DNA of 64,000 nt from Helicobacter pylori oki112 (GCF_000600085.1 NZ_CP006821.1:1488001-1552000), one strand, 5' to 3'; shown: positions 27,807 through 37,329, counted from the first letter of the stretch. Translations and numbers: made by a program. The notes: generated from the letters alone by a model not told the origin.

Positions 27807-28874
27807 GTGCGTTTGTTTAGATTTGTGGGGTGGTATTATTTCAAATACTTTTTAATCGTGCTTTTGGCTTTGGAATTGTTTTTTGTAGGCATTGACAGCC
27901 TGAAATACGCCGATAAAATGCCCGATTCTGCGAACATGATCATTTTATTTTTCACCTATGACATCTTATTCGCCCTCAATTACACCTTGCCCATTTCCTT
28001 GCTTTTGGCGATGGTTTTATTTTATATCTCATTCATTAAATCCAACCAATACACCGCCCTACTCTCCATTGGCTTTTCCAAACGCCAGATTTTAAGCCCT
28101 ATTTTTTTGATTAGCCTGTTTTTCACGGCTGTTTATGTGGGACTGAATGCGACTCCTTTTGTGTATATGGAAGAAAAAACGCAAAATTTAATCTATAAAG
28201 ACAATTCTTTGAGCGTCTCAGAGCATTTGTTAGTGAAATATAACGATGATTATGTGTATTTTGATAAGATTAATCCCTTATTGCAAAAGGCCCAAAATAT
28301 CAAGGTTTTTCGCCTAAAAGATAAGACTTTAGAATCTTACGCTGAAGCTAAAGAAGCTTTTTTTGAAGACAAGTATTGGATCTTGCATGACACTACTATC
28401 TATGAGATGCCCTTGAGTTTTGAACTGGGCGCCAACGCTTTAAACGCCACGCGTTTAAAAACCTTTAAAACGCTCAAAAATTTCCGCCCTAAAGTTTTAG
28501 ACACCATTTATCAAAATAAGCCCGCGGTTTCTATCACAGACGCTCTTTTATCCTTGCATGCTTTAGTGCGCCAAAACGCGGACACGAAAAAAGTGCGTTC
28601 GTTTTTGTATGTGTTTGCGATTTTGCCCTTTTTTGTGCCGTTTTTAAGCGTTTTAATCGCTTATTTTTCGCCCAGTCTCGCCCGCTATGAAAACCTGGCT
28701 CTTTTAGGGCTAAAGTTTATCATTATCACGCTCGTTGTTTGGGGGCTATTCTTTGCTTTAGGGAAGTTCAGCATTTCAGGGATACTCATTCCTGAAATAG
28801 GCGTGCTATCGCCCTTTTTCGTATTCCTATCTCTCAGTCTTTGGTATTTTAAAAAGCTTAATAAGAGATTGTAA
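27807..28874 (+). CDS. LptF/LptG-family LPS-transport permease
   Basis: A 355-residue YjgP/YjgQ-type membrane protein, the inner-membrane permease of the LPS-extraction complex LptB2FG. Helices lie at about 12-35, 48-75, 92-112 and, after a periplasmic beta-jellyroll domain (about 120-265), three more at the C-terminus. LPISLLLAMVLFYISFIKSNQ resembles the conserved N-terminal coupling region. The start is GTG at 27807, with AGGGG upstream. Whether it is LptF or LptG cannot be settled by eye. It is the last gene of the nfu operon and corresponds to HP1498. Confidence 0.85.
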   Translation: MRLFRFVGWYYFKYFLIVLLALELFFVGIDSLKYADKMPDSANMIILFFTYDILFALNYTLPISLLLAMVLFYISFIKSNQYTALLSIGFSKRQILSPIFLISLFFTAVYVGLNATPFVYMEEKTQNLIYKDNSLSVSEHLLVKYNDDYVYFDKINPLLQKAQNIKVFRLKDKTLESYAEAKEAFFEDKYWILHDTTIYEMPLSFELGANALNATRLKTFKTLKNFRPKVLDTIYQNKPAVSITDALLSLHALVRQNADTKKVRSFLYVFAILPFFVPFLSVLIAYFSPSLARYENLALLGLKFIIITLVVWGLFFALGKFSISGILIPEIGVLSPFFVFLSLSLWYFKKLNKRL

Positions 28875-28994
28875 GATTTATAAACTTATAGTCAAGATAA
28901 CTCAAGCTCTCATTAGGGGGTTAAATTAAGAAACTTGCCATGCAACATTAACTTAAGACTTATAAAATAACCTAAAAAATTATTAAGGTTTTTG

Positions 28995-29909
28995 GTGAGT
29001 TCTGTTCAAATCCTATCTAATCTCAATTATCCCAAAGTGATTAACGAAGGGCTGAGGAATTCTTTAGACACTCATATTGCAGTTGCTTTTTTAAAATACA
29101 GTGGGGTTGAAGTGATTCAAGATGCCTTGATTAATTCTTTAGAAAAGGGGGCAGAATTTGAGATTATTGTAGGACTTGATTTTAAAACAACTGACTCAAA
29201 ATCCATACGATTTTTGCTAGACTTAAATAAAACTTATAAAAAATTAAAATTTTACTGCTACGGCGACAAAGAAAATAACAAAACAGATATTGTATTCCAC
29301 CCTAAAATTTATATGTTTGACAACGGAAAAGAAAAAACTTCCATTATAGGTAGCGCTAATTTAACCAAAGGAGGGTTGGAGAATAATTTTGAAGTCAATA
29401 CCATTTTTACAGAAAAGAAACCACTATATTACTCACAACTAAACGCTATCTACAATTCTATAAAATATGCAGATAGTCTGTTCACTCCTAATGAAGAGTA
29501 TTTAGAAAGCTATGATGAAGTTTTTAGTGCCATTATTAAAAATGAACAAAAAGTCTCAAAAGATAAAAGCATTCAAGAAAAGATTAAAAAGATTGAAAAA
29601 CAAGAAAAATTGCTTCCTGGAACTATCCCCTCTATCAAGGCAATGATAGTAGAATTTATTTTCGCTTGTGAGAAAAAAGGCGTTAAACAAGTAGCATTAC
29701 AAGATATTTATCAGGCATTAGAAGAGAGAATAAAAAAAGAAGAGTGGGGATACAAATACAAAAGCGATACTTTTAAAAATAGCATTAGGGGCGAACTCAA
29801 CCACCATCAAAAAGATAGCCATTCAAAACAAAGTTTAGGACTCTTTGAAAGATTGCAAAAAGGTTTTTATGCTCTAACACCAAAAGGGCGTTTGTATAAA
29901 GGACGCTAA
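28995..29909 (+). CDS. PLD-fold nuclease with C-terminal winged-helix-like domain
   Basis: A roughly 304-residue protein with one phospholipase D-type HKD motif: HPKIYMFD near 102-109 (His, Lys and Asp in the HxK(x4)D spacing), followed by GSANLTKGG near 119-127. Proteins with one HKD motif act as dimers, and BfiI and NgoFVII-type restriction nucleases use this fold. The C-terminal 90 residues (VALQDIYQALEERIKKEEW, then TFKNSIRGELNHH and LFERLQKGFYALTP) resemble the winged-helix domain in restriction-related proteins. No methyltransferase lies beside it. I chose GTG at 28995 over TTG at 28992 because AAGG ends six bases before it. Function as a defence nuclease is inference. Confidence 0.7.
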   Translation: MSSVQILSNLNYPKVINEGLRNSLDTHIAVAFLKYSGVEVIQDALINSLEKGAEFEIIVGLDFKTTDSKSIRFLLDLNKTYKKLKFYCYGDKENNKTDIVFHPKIYMFDNGKEKTSIIGSANLTKGGLENNFEVNTIFTEKKPLYYSQLNAIYNSIKYADSLFTPNEEYLESYDEVFSAIIKNEQKVSKDKSIQEKIKKIEKQEKLLPGTIPSIKAMIVEFIFACEKKGVKQVALQDIYQALEERIKKEEWGYKYKSDTFKNSIRGELNHHQKDSHSKQSLGLFERLQKGFYALTPKGRLYKGR

Positions 29910-29943
29910 AGGTATTTATCTCAGACAATCCAGCCTAGTCTAA

Positions 29944-30159
29944 TTTAAACTCTTTGCAAAGCTATCTATCAATCAAAATAAAGAATTGAAAGAAAAATTT
30001 GACTCCAATGAATATACCTTTAGCGATGAAGAATTAGAACGCATTATAGAAATATCCCCACAACAGCATAAGGACTCATTGTGCGGTAATGACAGATTCA
30101 TCAAAAAAGTAGAAAACAGCGCAGAGTTATTGCAACTCAATGACAACCCTAAAGCTTGA
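29944..30159 (+). pseudogene. Small ORF remnant without a clear start
   Basis: An open frame of about 71 codons runs from 29944 to the TGA at 30157-30159, encoding a charged helical peptide containing NQNKELKEKFDSNEYTFSDE and ELERIIEISPQQHKDS. No ATG or well-placed GTG opens it, and the first stop upstream is at 29941. It looks like the 3' end of a lost gene or a degraded small gene. It fills most of the 308-base gap between the PLD nuclease and the outer-membrane protein gene and corresponds to HP1500 by position. Function unknown. Confidence 0.35.
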
Positions 30160-30217
30160 CAAATCAAGCTTTCATCTCTAAGCCTTGCCTAAGCCCTGCC
30201 TAAAACCCCTGCCAAAT

Positions 30218-31384
30218 TTAAAAAGTATAAACGTAGCGCAAATACATAGAATACTGACGGCGTAAGGTTTGGGTTAAGCTGAAATTGGTTTCTGCTCCGG
30301 TGATAGTGGTCGGTTGGCCATTCTCTAGCGGGCCTTGGCTTTGCTCTTTGATAGTAGTAGAACCTTTGAAAAAGTGGTTAGGGAGCGTGGGGATTTTGAT
30401 ACCAAACTCAATGCCATGGTGTTCAAAAATATTAGTTCTAATGCCCACATTCACTAAAAATTGGAAAATCGTGTGATTCACCTTAGCGTTCAATTTTCCT
30501 GTGGTATAGACGCTATTAGGATTAATCCCCACATTACAACTCGCCGGCGTCGTGTCCCCGCAAGTGATCGTGCCATCAGCGTTAGTCATGTAAGCGTCAG
30601 CGTCGGTATTGACGCCATAAACATACCCGTCCTTAAAATACCCCACACGATTATTGGTCCAAGTGTTACCCGCAAAATTCACGCCTAGAAAAAACCCGGC
30701 CGTGGCTTTAGGCTTGTCTATAATGTTAAAAAGCATGTCTGTGCCAAAACCATAAGTATACATGTCCGCTTTTTGATCGCTCAAATAAAAAGGCGATATG
30801 GCGTTAGCGGCTCTGGAGTTAGAGAAATTGGTATGCCCATAATCAAAAAAGCCATAATAACGCAACCCAAACCACCTTTTTTTACCGATAAAATGCTTAT
30901 AGCCTGTCATCACGCCTAGCCCATACATCGGCTGGTTACGGCCAGGAATGTTTTTATTGGTGCTAAGCATGGTACGAGAAGTCCAATTGACCACGCAATT
31001 AGCTTTAGTGTAGCCTGGCGTTCCTGGTGTCCCTGAAGCTGGCTGACAGCCACCGGTCTGCCCGTCAGGAACTTTACCATTATCATTAGCCGAAACATCG
31101 CCAAAAGGCACTTGAAACAATTCGCCGTTTTTATAAGCGTTGGTCTTTTGATCAGCCCTACCCACTTCCAAGCTAATCCCCACAAACGCGCCATTCTTTT
31201 CATGGGCATTTAAGGGGTTTGTCAGCCATAACGAACTCAAAAGAACGCCTAAAATTACCGAGCCTTTTTTAGAAATATCTAAAGATTGAGCTATCAAAAC
31301 AGATTCCTTACGATTAAAATTTTTACAAACCATTTTGCAATCTTGCATTCTATTTTTCTTCTTTGTCATAAAATTGAGCACCAC
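30218..31384 (-). CDS. Hop/Hor-family outer-membrane protein
   Basis: An outer-membrane beta-barrel of the large H. pylori Hop/Hor families. The export signal is GSVILGVLLSSLWLTNPLNA, with cleavage likely before HEKNGAFVG. The C-terminal half carries family strands such as FGLRYYGFFDYGHTNF and MYTYGFGTDMLFNI, and the protein ends LRRQYSMYLRYVYTF with the terminal aromatic residue needed for BamA recognition. The annotated GTG start at 31384 leaves a long 42-residue lead before the hydrophobic core. A TTG at 31297 with AAGGAA six bases upstream would give a normal 31-residue signal peptide, but the -10 box at 31427-31432 allows either. It corresponds to HP1501. Ligand or pore role unknown. Confidence 0.85.
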   Translation of the reverse strand: MVLNFMTKKKNRMQDCKMVCKNFNRKESVLIAQSLDISKKGSVILGVLLSSLWLTNPLNAHEKNGAFVGISLEVGRADQKTNAYKNGELFQVPFGDVSANDNGKVPDGQTGGCQPASGTPGTPGYTKANCVVNWTSRTMLSTNKNIPGRNQPMYGLGVMTGYKHFIGKKRWFGLRYYGFFDYGHTNFSNSRAANAISPFYLSDQKADMYTYGFGTDMLFNIIDKPKATAGFFLGVNFAGNTWTNNRVGYFKDGYVYGVNTDADAYMTNADGTITCGDTTPASCNVGINPNSVYTTGKLNAKVNHTIFQFLVNVGIRTNIFEHHGIEFGIKIPTLPNHFFKGSTTIKEQSQGPLENGQPTTITGAETNFSLTQTLRRQYSMYLRYVYTF

Positions 31385-31426
31385 TCTCTAGGGTCTCCGC
31401 TTAAGTGTTACTTTTTTAATTATTTT

Positions 31427-31432
31427 ATTATA
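31427..31432 (-). promoter_or_regulatory. Candidate -10 box for the Hop/Hor gene
   Basis: The minus strand reads TATAAT here, about 43 bases before the GTG at 31384. This is a perfect -10 hexamer in an AT-rich gap between divergent genes. Confidence 0.5.
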
Positions 31433-31562
31433 GCTAATTGCAATCTTAAAAGTCAAACAAAAACCACCCCTAAAATTCCCATAATAGTGGGATACTTGAC
31501 AATAAAACCCTTTTATAGTAGATTAAAAACTCTTTAATTTTCCCATGAATAAAGGATTTTAA

Positions 31563-32000
31563 ATGGATGCGATTTATCCTTATGTGTTGGTTGTTCATTT
31601 ATTGTGCGCCATTATTTTTATTGGCTACTTGTTTTTTGATGGGGTAATTTTCCCTAATGTGAAGAAAATGTTTGGCGAAGAGTTTGCCAATAAGGCAAAT
31701 ACAGGAATCGCTCAAAGAGCGGTTAAAATCATGCCCTTATGCGTTTTAGGGCTTGTCTTAACAGGGGGCATGATGCTTAGCCAATACATGGGGGGCGATA
31801 AAGGCTGGTGTGAAACCCCTTTTCAAAAGATACTCATGCTTAAAGTGATCTTAGCGTTAAGCATTTTTCTTTTAGTGCTTTTTTCTTTATCGTGTAAGTT
31901 TTTGGGCAAGAAAAACCCTATTGGTAAATATATCCACCCTATCGCTCTAACTTTTGGCTTTTTAATCGCCATTTTAGCCAAAACGATGTGGTTTGTTTAA
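31563..32000 (+). CDS. CopD-like four-helix membrane protein
   Basis: A 145-residue inner-membrane protein with four helices (about 7-27, 55-75, 93-113, 124-144). A conserved His sits in the first helix (VLVVHLLCAIIFIGYLFFDG) and another in IHPIALTF, a pattern seen in CopD-like and related heme or copper membrane proteins. The start ATG is preceded by AAAGGATT. The gene converges on the copper ATPase gene and their stop codons overlap, which puts it in a copper context. A role in copper handling is inferred only. It corresponds to HP1502. Confidence 0.75.
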   Translation: MDAIYPYVLVVHLLCAIIFIGYLFFDGVIFPNVKKMFGEEFANKANTGIAQRAVKIMPLCVLGLVLTGGMMLSQYMGGDKGWCETPFQKILMLKVILALSIFLLVLFSLSCKFLGKKNPIGKYIHPIALTFGFLIAILAKTMWFV

Positions 32001-34348
32001 GAGCGTTTCAACCTCAAAGAATTTAAGACCACTAAGAGAGAGCTACCACTCATGCTCAAACTCGCTATTAAAGGGTTGATGTATCCTAACATAGCGACTG
32101 GGATTAAAATAGCGTTATAAATCAAGCTCAAAACAATGTTTTGCAACACCACTTGATAGACTTTTTGAGCGTTATGAAACGCTTTTTCTAACAAACTCAA
32201 ATCCTCTTCTAAAAGCAAAATATCGCATGCGCTTTTACTCAAAGCGCTTTTTTCAAACCCTAAAGAAACGCTCGCTTGTTTTAAGGCTAGCGCGTCATTA
32301 TTGCCATCGCCTATCATCGTGCACACGCCCTTATAAGAGCTGATGGTTTGAGCCTTATCTTCAGGGGTCAGATTGGCATGATACTTAGAAATCCCTAATT
32401 TTTTCGCGCACTCCTTAACCGAGCTTTCATTATCCCCGCTTAAAATTTCTAATTCTAAACCTTTATTTTGTAAAGCCTGAATGACTTCTTTAGCGTTATT
32501 TTTCAAGCGCTCTTCTAAAATGAATAACGCGCATAAGGTCTTATTTTTAGCAAAGCCTACCATGATATTAGCGCTCTCTTTAGCTTTTATATTAACCCCC
32601 ATAGCGTTTAAAAATTTCAAACTCCCCACTAGCAAAGTTTCGTTTTGATAATTCGCTTTCAGGCCATGAGCGAAAAACTCTATCTGTTCTAAATTAACCT
32701 CATCGCTATCTAATGTTTTAAGAATCGCATTATGGGCTAAATGCTCTCTCACTTTTAAAAGGCTCTTCAAAAGCCTTTCATCAAATTCTTCATAAATGAT
32801 TTTTTCTTTTAAAAGGACTTCTTTTTGCGTGAGAGTGCCGGTTTTGTCTATAAAGATTTTTTCCACTTTAGCCAGAGTTTCTAAAAACAACGCTTCTTTA
32901 AACACGATCAAAGGGTTTTTAAACACCCCTATCACTAACGCAATGGGCGTAGCCAAGGCGAATGCGCAAGGGCAGCTGATGACTAACACGCTAATGCACA
33001 CCATTAAGGCTTTTTCAAAATTACCCCCCAAACCAAATTGCCATAATAAAAAGCTTACAAAGGCTAAAAACAACACCGCTTTAGAAAAAATATCCGCAAT
33101 TTTATTCGCGTTGCTCTCAATTAAAGGCTTTTCTAAAAAACTCTTTTTTAAAGTTTCTAACAAGCTAGAAAGGCGTGAGTTTTGAAAATTAGCGCTCACT
33201 TGATAGCTAAAAGGCACGCCCACATTCACATAACCCCCCAAAATTGGATCATTAACCCCCAATTCCAAAGGCTTAAATTCCCCACTGATCAAAGACGCAT
33301 CCACGCTCGCGTTATTTAAAAGCACTCCATCTAAAGCGATTTTAGCCCCGCTTGGCACCAAAACAACAGAGCCTATCGCCACATCTTTAGGGTGTTTTTC
33401 TATTTGCTTGCCATTTTCTACAACGATCACGCTATGGATTTCATGCGATTCTAGGGCCAGACATTTTTCATTCGCAAACAGCCTGGCCTTTAATTCCAAA
33501 AACTTAGAGCCAAAAACAAGCGTTAAAATCGTGCTGCTCGCTTCAAAATAAGTCTCTTGGGACACCAACATGGCATAAATAGAATAAACAAACGCCGATA
33601 ACGCGCCAAAAGACACGCTCAAATCCATGCCCAAAACGCCATTTTTTAGCCCATAAAACGCCCCCTTAATGAAAAAACGCCCCACAACCACTAGCACCAA
33701 CAAGCTTAAAAAGAGCGACACGAGATCCAAATTCCTTTGCATGAGCTTATCCATGCCAGCACCATAACTCGCGCCACCATAACTTGCGTATTTGGCAATT
33801 GCAATAAACATCAAATTCATGGTGGCAAAAAACCCCACGCTTAAAGTGAGCAAATAGGAGCGCTGCTCTTTTTGGGCTTTTAGGGCGTAATTTTTTGCGT
33901 TATAAATTTTAGCCCCATAGCCCAAACTCTCAATTTTTTGAACGATCTCTTTAGGGTTTAAAGACTTGTCAAACACGATTTGTAAATGGTGGGTGGTGAA
34001 ATTCACGCTCACTTTTTTAATCCCCTTTAAGCGCTCTAAAACCTTTTGATTGAGCCACAAGCAAGCGTTACAATGCGTTTTTTCTAACAAAAGATTAAGG
34101 ATAAAATCGCCCTTATTGTTTTCTTCAAGGGCCTGTTCTAATTCTAAAGCGCTCATTGAATCTTGGGGCGTTACGGGGGCTAAAGTGGAATCGTTTAATT
34201 TGTCATAAAAGCTCTCTAAATTCAAATCCAGTAATAACGCATACACCCTAGCGCACCCTGTGCAGCAAAAATACAATTCTTTATGATGGATCATCTCTTT
34301 AAAAAGCTCACTTTCTTTGAACTCCAACTGGCAATGCGAACATTTCAT
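31997..34348 (-). CDS. ccoI: CcoI/FixI-type copper-exporting P1B ATPase
   Basis: A 783-residue P-type ATPase. The N-terminus has a cysteine-rich treble-clef-like segment (CSHCQLEF and YFCCTGCARVY), then a heavy-metal domain with THCNACLWLNQKV that keeps the CxxC. The membrane metal site is CPCAFALATP, the phosphorylation site DKTGTLTQ, and the hinge GDGNNDALALKQA. The cysteine-rich N-terminal extension is characteristic of CcoI/FixI, which delivers copper for assembly of cbb3 cytochrome oxidase, the only terminal oxidase known in H. pylori. ccoG, another oxidase maturation gene, lies 4.3 kb away. It corresponds to HP1503. Confidence 0.9.
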   Translation of the reverse strand: MKCSHCQLEFKESELFKEMIHHKELYFCCTGCARVYALLLDLNLESFYDKLNDSTLAPVTPQDSMSALELEQALEENNKGDFILNLLLEKTHCNACLWLNQKVLERLKGIKKVSVNFTTHHLQIVFDKSLNPKEIVQKIESLGYGAKIYNAKNYALKAQKEQRSYLLTLSVGFFATMNLMFIAIAKYASYGGASYGAGMDKLMQRNLDLVSLFLSLLVLVVVGRFFIKGAFYGLKNGVLGMDLSVSFGALSAFVYSIYAMLVSQETYFEASSTILTLVFGSKFLELKARLFANEKCLALESHEIHSVIVVENGKQIEKHPKDVAIGSVVLVPSGAKIALDGVLLNNASVDASLISGEFKPLELGVNDPILGGYVNVGVPFSYQVSANFQNSRLSSLLETLKKSFLEKPLIESNANKIADIFSKAVLFLAFVSFLLWQFGLGGNFEKALMVCISVLVISCPCAFALATPIALVIGVFKNPLIVFKEALFLETLAKVEKIFIDKTGTLTQKEVLLKEKIIYEEFDERLLKSLLKVREHLAHNAILKTLDSDEVNLEQIEFFAHGLKANYQNETLLVGSLKFLNAMGVNIKAKESANIMVGFAKNKTLCALFILEERLKNNAKEVIQALQNKGLELEILSGDNESSVKECAKKLGISKYHANLTPEDKAQTISSYKGVCTMIGDGNNDALALKQASVSLGFEKSALSKSACDILLLEEDLSLLEKAFHNAQKVYQVVLQNIVLSLIYNAILIPVAMLGYINPLIASLSMSGSSLLVVLNSLRLKRS

Positions 34349-34373
34349 GTTTTAATCCTTAATTGGTGAGGCG

Positions 34374-35090
34374 CTAATTTAAAAGCGCTTTGATAGAATA
34401 AGTGTTACAAATTTGATAGATGTTTAGAACTTCTTTGGTGTTGTCGCTTTGGTTTTTGGAATTATGCGTGATTAAAGGAGGCAAAACTTTTAGAGCGCTT
34501 TTGGAATTATTCCTAGCCGCTCCAAGCATCAAATGGGCGTTTTTGTCTTTAAAACTTTGGACAAACCTTAAAGTTTCTAGCGTGAGTTTAGCGCTTTTTA
34601 AACTCTCTATGACCAAGCAAAGCGACAAAGCTTCATAGCAAAAAATAAAATACCCTTTAGGTTTCAGGCATTTTTTCACTTTAGCCGCTAAAGAAGCGAA
34701 ATCTAATTCGCTCTGGTGCCTCGCATGCCCTTTATTTTTAGATTTGATAGAGCCTAAGGCATAAAAAGGAGGGTTGCACACAATCGCATCATACAAAATC
34801 GGAGGGTTGAAATCTAAAAAATCGCTTTCAAACACTTGAGCGTTAGGGAATTTAAGGGCGTTTTTTTGGGAGCAAAACGCCATTTTGCCATCCTTTTCCA
34901 CTAAATGAACGCTCGCTAGCGGGTTATCTCTAGCGCAGAGTAAGCCTAAGATCCCACACCCTGAACCTATGTCTAAAATCGCACCGCTGTTTTTGATAAA
35001 AGGGCGTGAAAAATCGTATAAAAAAAGCGAATCGCTATTGTAAGAATAAGCGTTTAAAGGCTGGTATAATCTTAAGAGTTTTCTATCCAT
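34374..35090 (-). CDS. TrmN6-like N6-adenine methyltransferase
   Basis: A 238-residue SAM-dependent methyltransferase. Motif I is ILDIGSGCGILGLLCA near 38-53, and the catalytic N6-amino motif NPPFY lies near 107-111. The arrangement resembles YfiC/TrmN6, which methylates A37 of tRNA-Val, and the HemK-like small methylases. An N-terminal RLYQPLNAYSYNSDSLFL segment also fits that family. It overlaps ribD by 19 bases. tRNA is the likely substrate, but this is inference. It corresponds to HP1504. Confidence 0.82.
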   Translation of the reverse strand: MDRKLLRLYQPLNAYSYNSDSLFLYDFSRPFIKNSGAILDIGSGCGILGLLCARDNPLASVHLVEKDGKMAFCSQKNALKFPNAQVFESDFLDFNPPILYDAIVCNPPFYALGSIKSKNKGHARHQSELDFASLAAKVKKCLKPKGYFIFCYEALSLCLVIESLKSAKLTLETLRFVQSFKDKNAHLMLGAARNNSKSALKVLPPLITHNSKNQSDNTKEVLNIYQICNTYSIKALLN

Positions 35091-36106
35091 AAAAGGGCTT
35101 CATTTTCTAAGATTTGCGCATGCAACAACCGCCCTTTAAAAGGGGTTTTTAGAGCGAGCGTATTAAACGCTTCGCCAATCATAGACGCATGCGAATGCAA
35201 AAGCAACGCGTCTATTTTATCCCTCAAGCTCTCAAACAATTCCCACCCCCCTTCAATGAAATTAAACCCCTTCTCTAGGGGTAAATCTTTGGGGTTACAG
35301 AAGGCATTAACTAAACGATTAGGTGCAGAAAAAACTTTTGAATGGGGGTTAATTGAACGCTTGGATAAAATAGCGATATTGGGGTTTTTATTGTGATAAA
35401 AGCTGTCGCAAAAGCGAGCGTCTAATAAGGGGTTATCCGTTCTTATGGTTTTCCCAGAAACAATAAGTGTGTCGCATATCGCTCGCTGGTTGTGCGTGAA
35501 AATAACGCTTTTTTGCCCGGTGATTTTGCCATGATGATAATCCCCATTCATTCTTAAAGCGAGTTTGAACAAATTAAAACGCCCCTTTTGTTCCATTATC
35601 CTAAAAGGCAGGAGCAAGTCTTTAGCCTTGTTTTCTAAATTGTGGCAAATTATTGTTTCAATACGAGCCTTTTGTAGCCTTGCTAAACCCCCTTTTTTAG
35701 CTTCGTTTTCTTCTGCGGCAATGATGACTCTTTTAGGCTTTAAAATTTCTAACAACCCACTACACGCCGGGGTTTTACCATAAGAATTGCATGGCTCTAG
35801 GGTGATTAAAAAAACGCAGTCTTTAAAAGCGTTGTTGTGGTGCGTTTTTAAAAAATCGCTTAAAGTTTTAGGGTCTTCTAATTTTTCTAAATCGTTTTTT
35901 AAACCGGGGCGTAAAATCTTTAACGCTGATTTAGCGGCTAAGACTTCTGCATGCGGGGTTTTGGCTTTTTTGTGGGTTTCTAAACTCAAGATTTCATGGT
36001 TTTTATCTAGCACCATGCAAGCCACGCTTGGGTTTTCTAGGGCTAGGGTTTGATGCTCCCACGCCTTATTCAAGCAAATTTCTAATAAACTCTCATAAAG
36101 TCTCAT
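35072..36106 (-). CDS. ribD: Riboflavin biosynthesis deaminase/reductase RibD
   Basis: RibD performs the second and third steps of riboflavin synthesis: deamination of the pyrimidine, then reduction of the ribosyl side chain. The N-terminal deaminase has the zinc motif HAEVLAAKSAL near 53-63 and PCNSYGKTPACSGLLE near 106-121. The C-terminal reductase has MNGDYHHGKITGQ and SGKTIRTDNPLLDAR. The 344-residue protein is shorter than E. coli RibD, and its C-terminal reductase domain looks trimmed but keeps the conserved core. It overlaps gltS by four bases. It corresponds to HP1505. Confidence 0.9.
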   Translation of the reverse strand: MRLYESLLEICLNKAWEHQTLALENPSVACMVLDKNHEILSLETHKKAKTPHAEVLAAKSALKILRPGLKNDLEKLEDPKTLSDFLKTHHNNAFKDCVFLITLEPCNSYGKTPACSGLLEILKPKRVIIAAEENEAKKGGLARLQKARIETIICHNLENKAKDLLLPFRIMEQKGRFNLFKLALRMNGDYHHGKITGQKSVIFTHNQRAICDTLIVSGKTIRTDNPLLDARFCDSFYHNKNPNIAILSKRSINPHSKVFSAPNRLVNAFCNPKDLPLEKGFNFIEGGWELFESLRDKIDALLLHSHASMIGEAFNTLALKTPFKGRLLHAQILENEALLWIENS

Positions 36107-37329
36107 GACGGGAAAAAAGGCAAGAGCAAAAAGCCTTTAATCGCTAAAGCGTTAATAATATCAACAAAAAACGCTCCCACTAAAGGCACGACGATAAACG
36201 CTACATGCGATGGCCCATAGTGGTTGGTGATGGTTTGCATATTCACCATAGCCGTTGGGGTTGCTCCAAGCCCAAAACCGCAATGCCCCGCACACAACAC
36301 CGCCGCATCATAATCCTTCCCGCATACCCTAAAGGTTACAAGCACCACATAAAGGATCATAACCGCCACTTGAACGCTCAAAATAACCGCTAGAGGCACA
36401 GCGAGTTTTAGCAATTCCAATAAATTCACGCTCATTAAAGCGTAGGCTAAAAACAGACTCAAACTCACATTCCCTATGACTGAAACCTCTCTGTCAAACA
36501 CGCTATGGATCTTAAAAAACGACAAAGTGTTTCTTAAAATAACCCCCACAAACAAGCACCACACAAAAGTCGGCAAAGTGAAGCTTTTAGGCATCAAATG
36601 CGATAAAAAAGTCCCCACCAATAAAGCGATCGCAATCAAAGCTAAAGTTTCTACAAAACTGGATGCGGTGATTAGGCGCTGCTCTTTAGGGGTTTCAAAG
36701 CCTTTAGACACCACGCCCTCTAAAGTATCTTTTTCTTTAGTGTCTTTAGGTTCTAGTTTGTATTTTGAGATCAAATATTTAGCGACAGGTCCTCCAATAA
36801 TCCCCCCACTCACCAAGCCAAAAGTCGCGCACGCCATGCCCACTTCTAAGCTGGAGCTAAAATTATAAGGTGGTTGGGTGAAAAAATTAGCCCATGCCGC
36901 GCTAGTGCCATGCCCTCCCACTAAAGCGATAGACCCCCCTAAAAGCCCCATTAAAGGATTGACCCCTAAAAGGCTAGCGATAGAAACCCCCACTACATTT
37001 TGACACACCACAAACCCCGCCACAGCCAGCAAAAAAACCGCAAGCATTTTCCCGCCTTTTTGCAAAGATTTGAAATCCGCGCTCAAACCAATGGTGATAA
37101 AAAAAGTCAGCATTAAAGGATCTTTTAAAGAAGAATCAAATTGCAAGCCAAAATTATAAAACTGACGCGCTAACATGATAGCAAAAGCGACTAAAACCCC
37201 GCCCACAACAGGCTCTGGAATATCATAATCGCGCAAAAACTTGACCTTAGAAATCACATAACGCCCCAAGAGTAACACTAAAACCATGCACACCAAAGTG
37301 GCATAAATATCCAACTTAATTTCTTGCAA
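36103..37329 (-). CDS. gltS: Sodium/glutamate symporter
   Basis: A GltS-family inner-membrane transporter that takes up glutamate with Na+, about ten helices. Diagnostic segments are GGVLVAFAIMLARQ, LGGSIALVGGHGTSAAWANFF and CAGHCGFGLGATPTAMVNM. The open frame begins at a TTG at 37350, but TTG at 37329 is better: AAGGAT lies six bases upstream, and it gives 408 residues beginning with MQEIKLD, the length I recall for this protein. The gene is transcribed divergently from the dehydrogenase gene across a short AT-rich gap. It corresponds to HP1506. Confidence 0.92.
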   Translation of the reverse strand: MQEIKLDIYATLVCMVLVLLLGRYVISKVKFLRDYDIPEPVVGGVLVAFAIMLARQFYNFGLQFDSSLKDPLMLTFFITIGLSADFKSLQKGGKMLAVFLLAVAGFVVCQNVVGVSIASLLGVNPLMGLLGGSIALVGGHGTSAAWANFFTQPPYNFSSSLEVGMACATFGLVSGGIIGGPVAKYLISKYKLEPKDTKEKDTLEGVVSKGFETPKEQRLITASSFVETLALIAIALLVGTFLSHLMPKSFTLPTFVWCLFVGVILRNTLSFFKIHSVFDREVSVIGNVSLSLFLAYALMSVNLLELLKLAVPLAVILSVQVAVMILYVVLVTFRVCGKDYDAAVLCAGHCGFGLGATPTAMVNMQTITNHYGPSHVAFIVVPLVGAFFVDIINALAIKGFLLLPFFPS

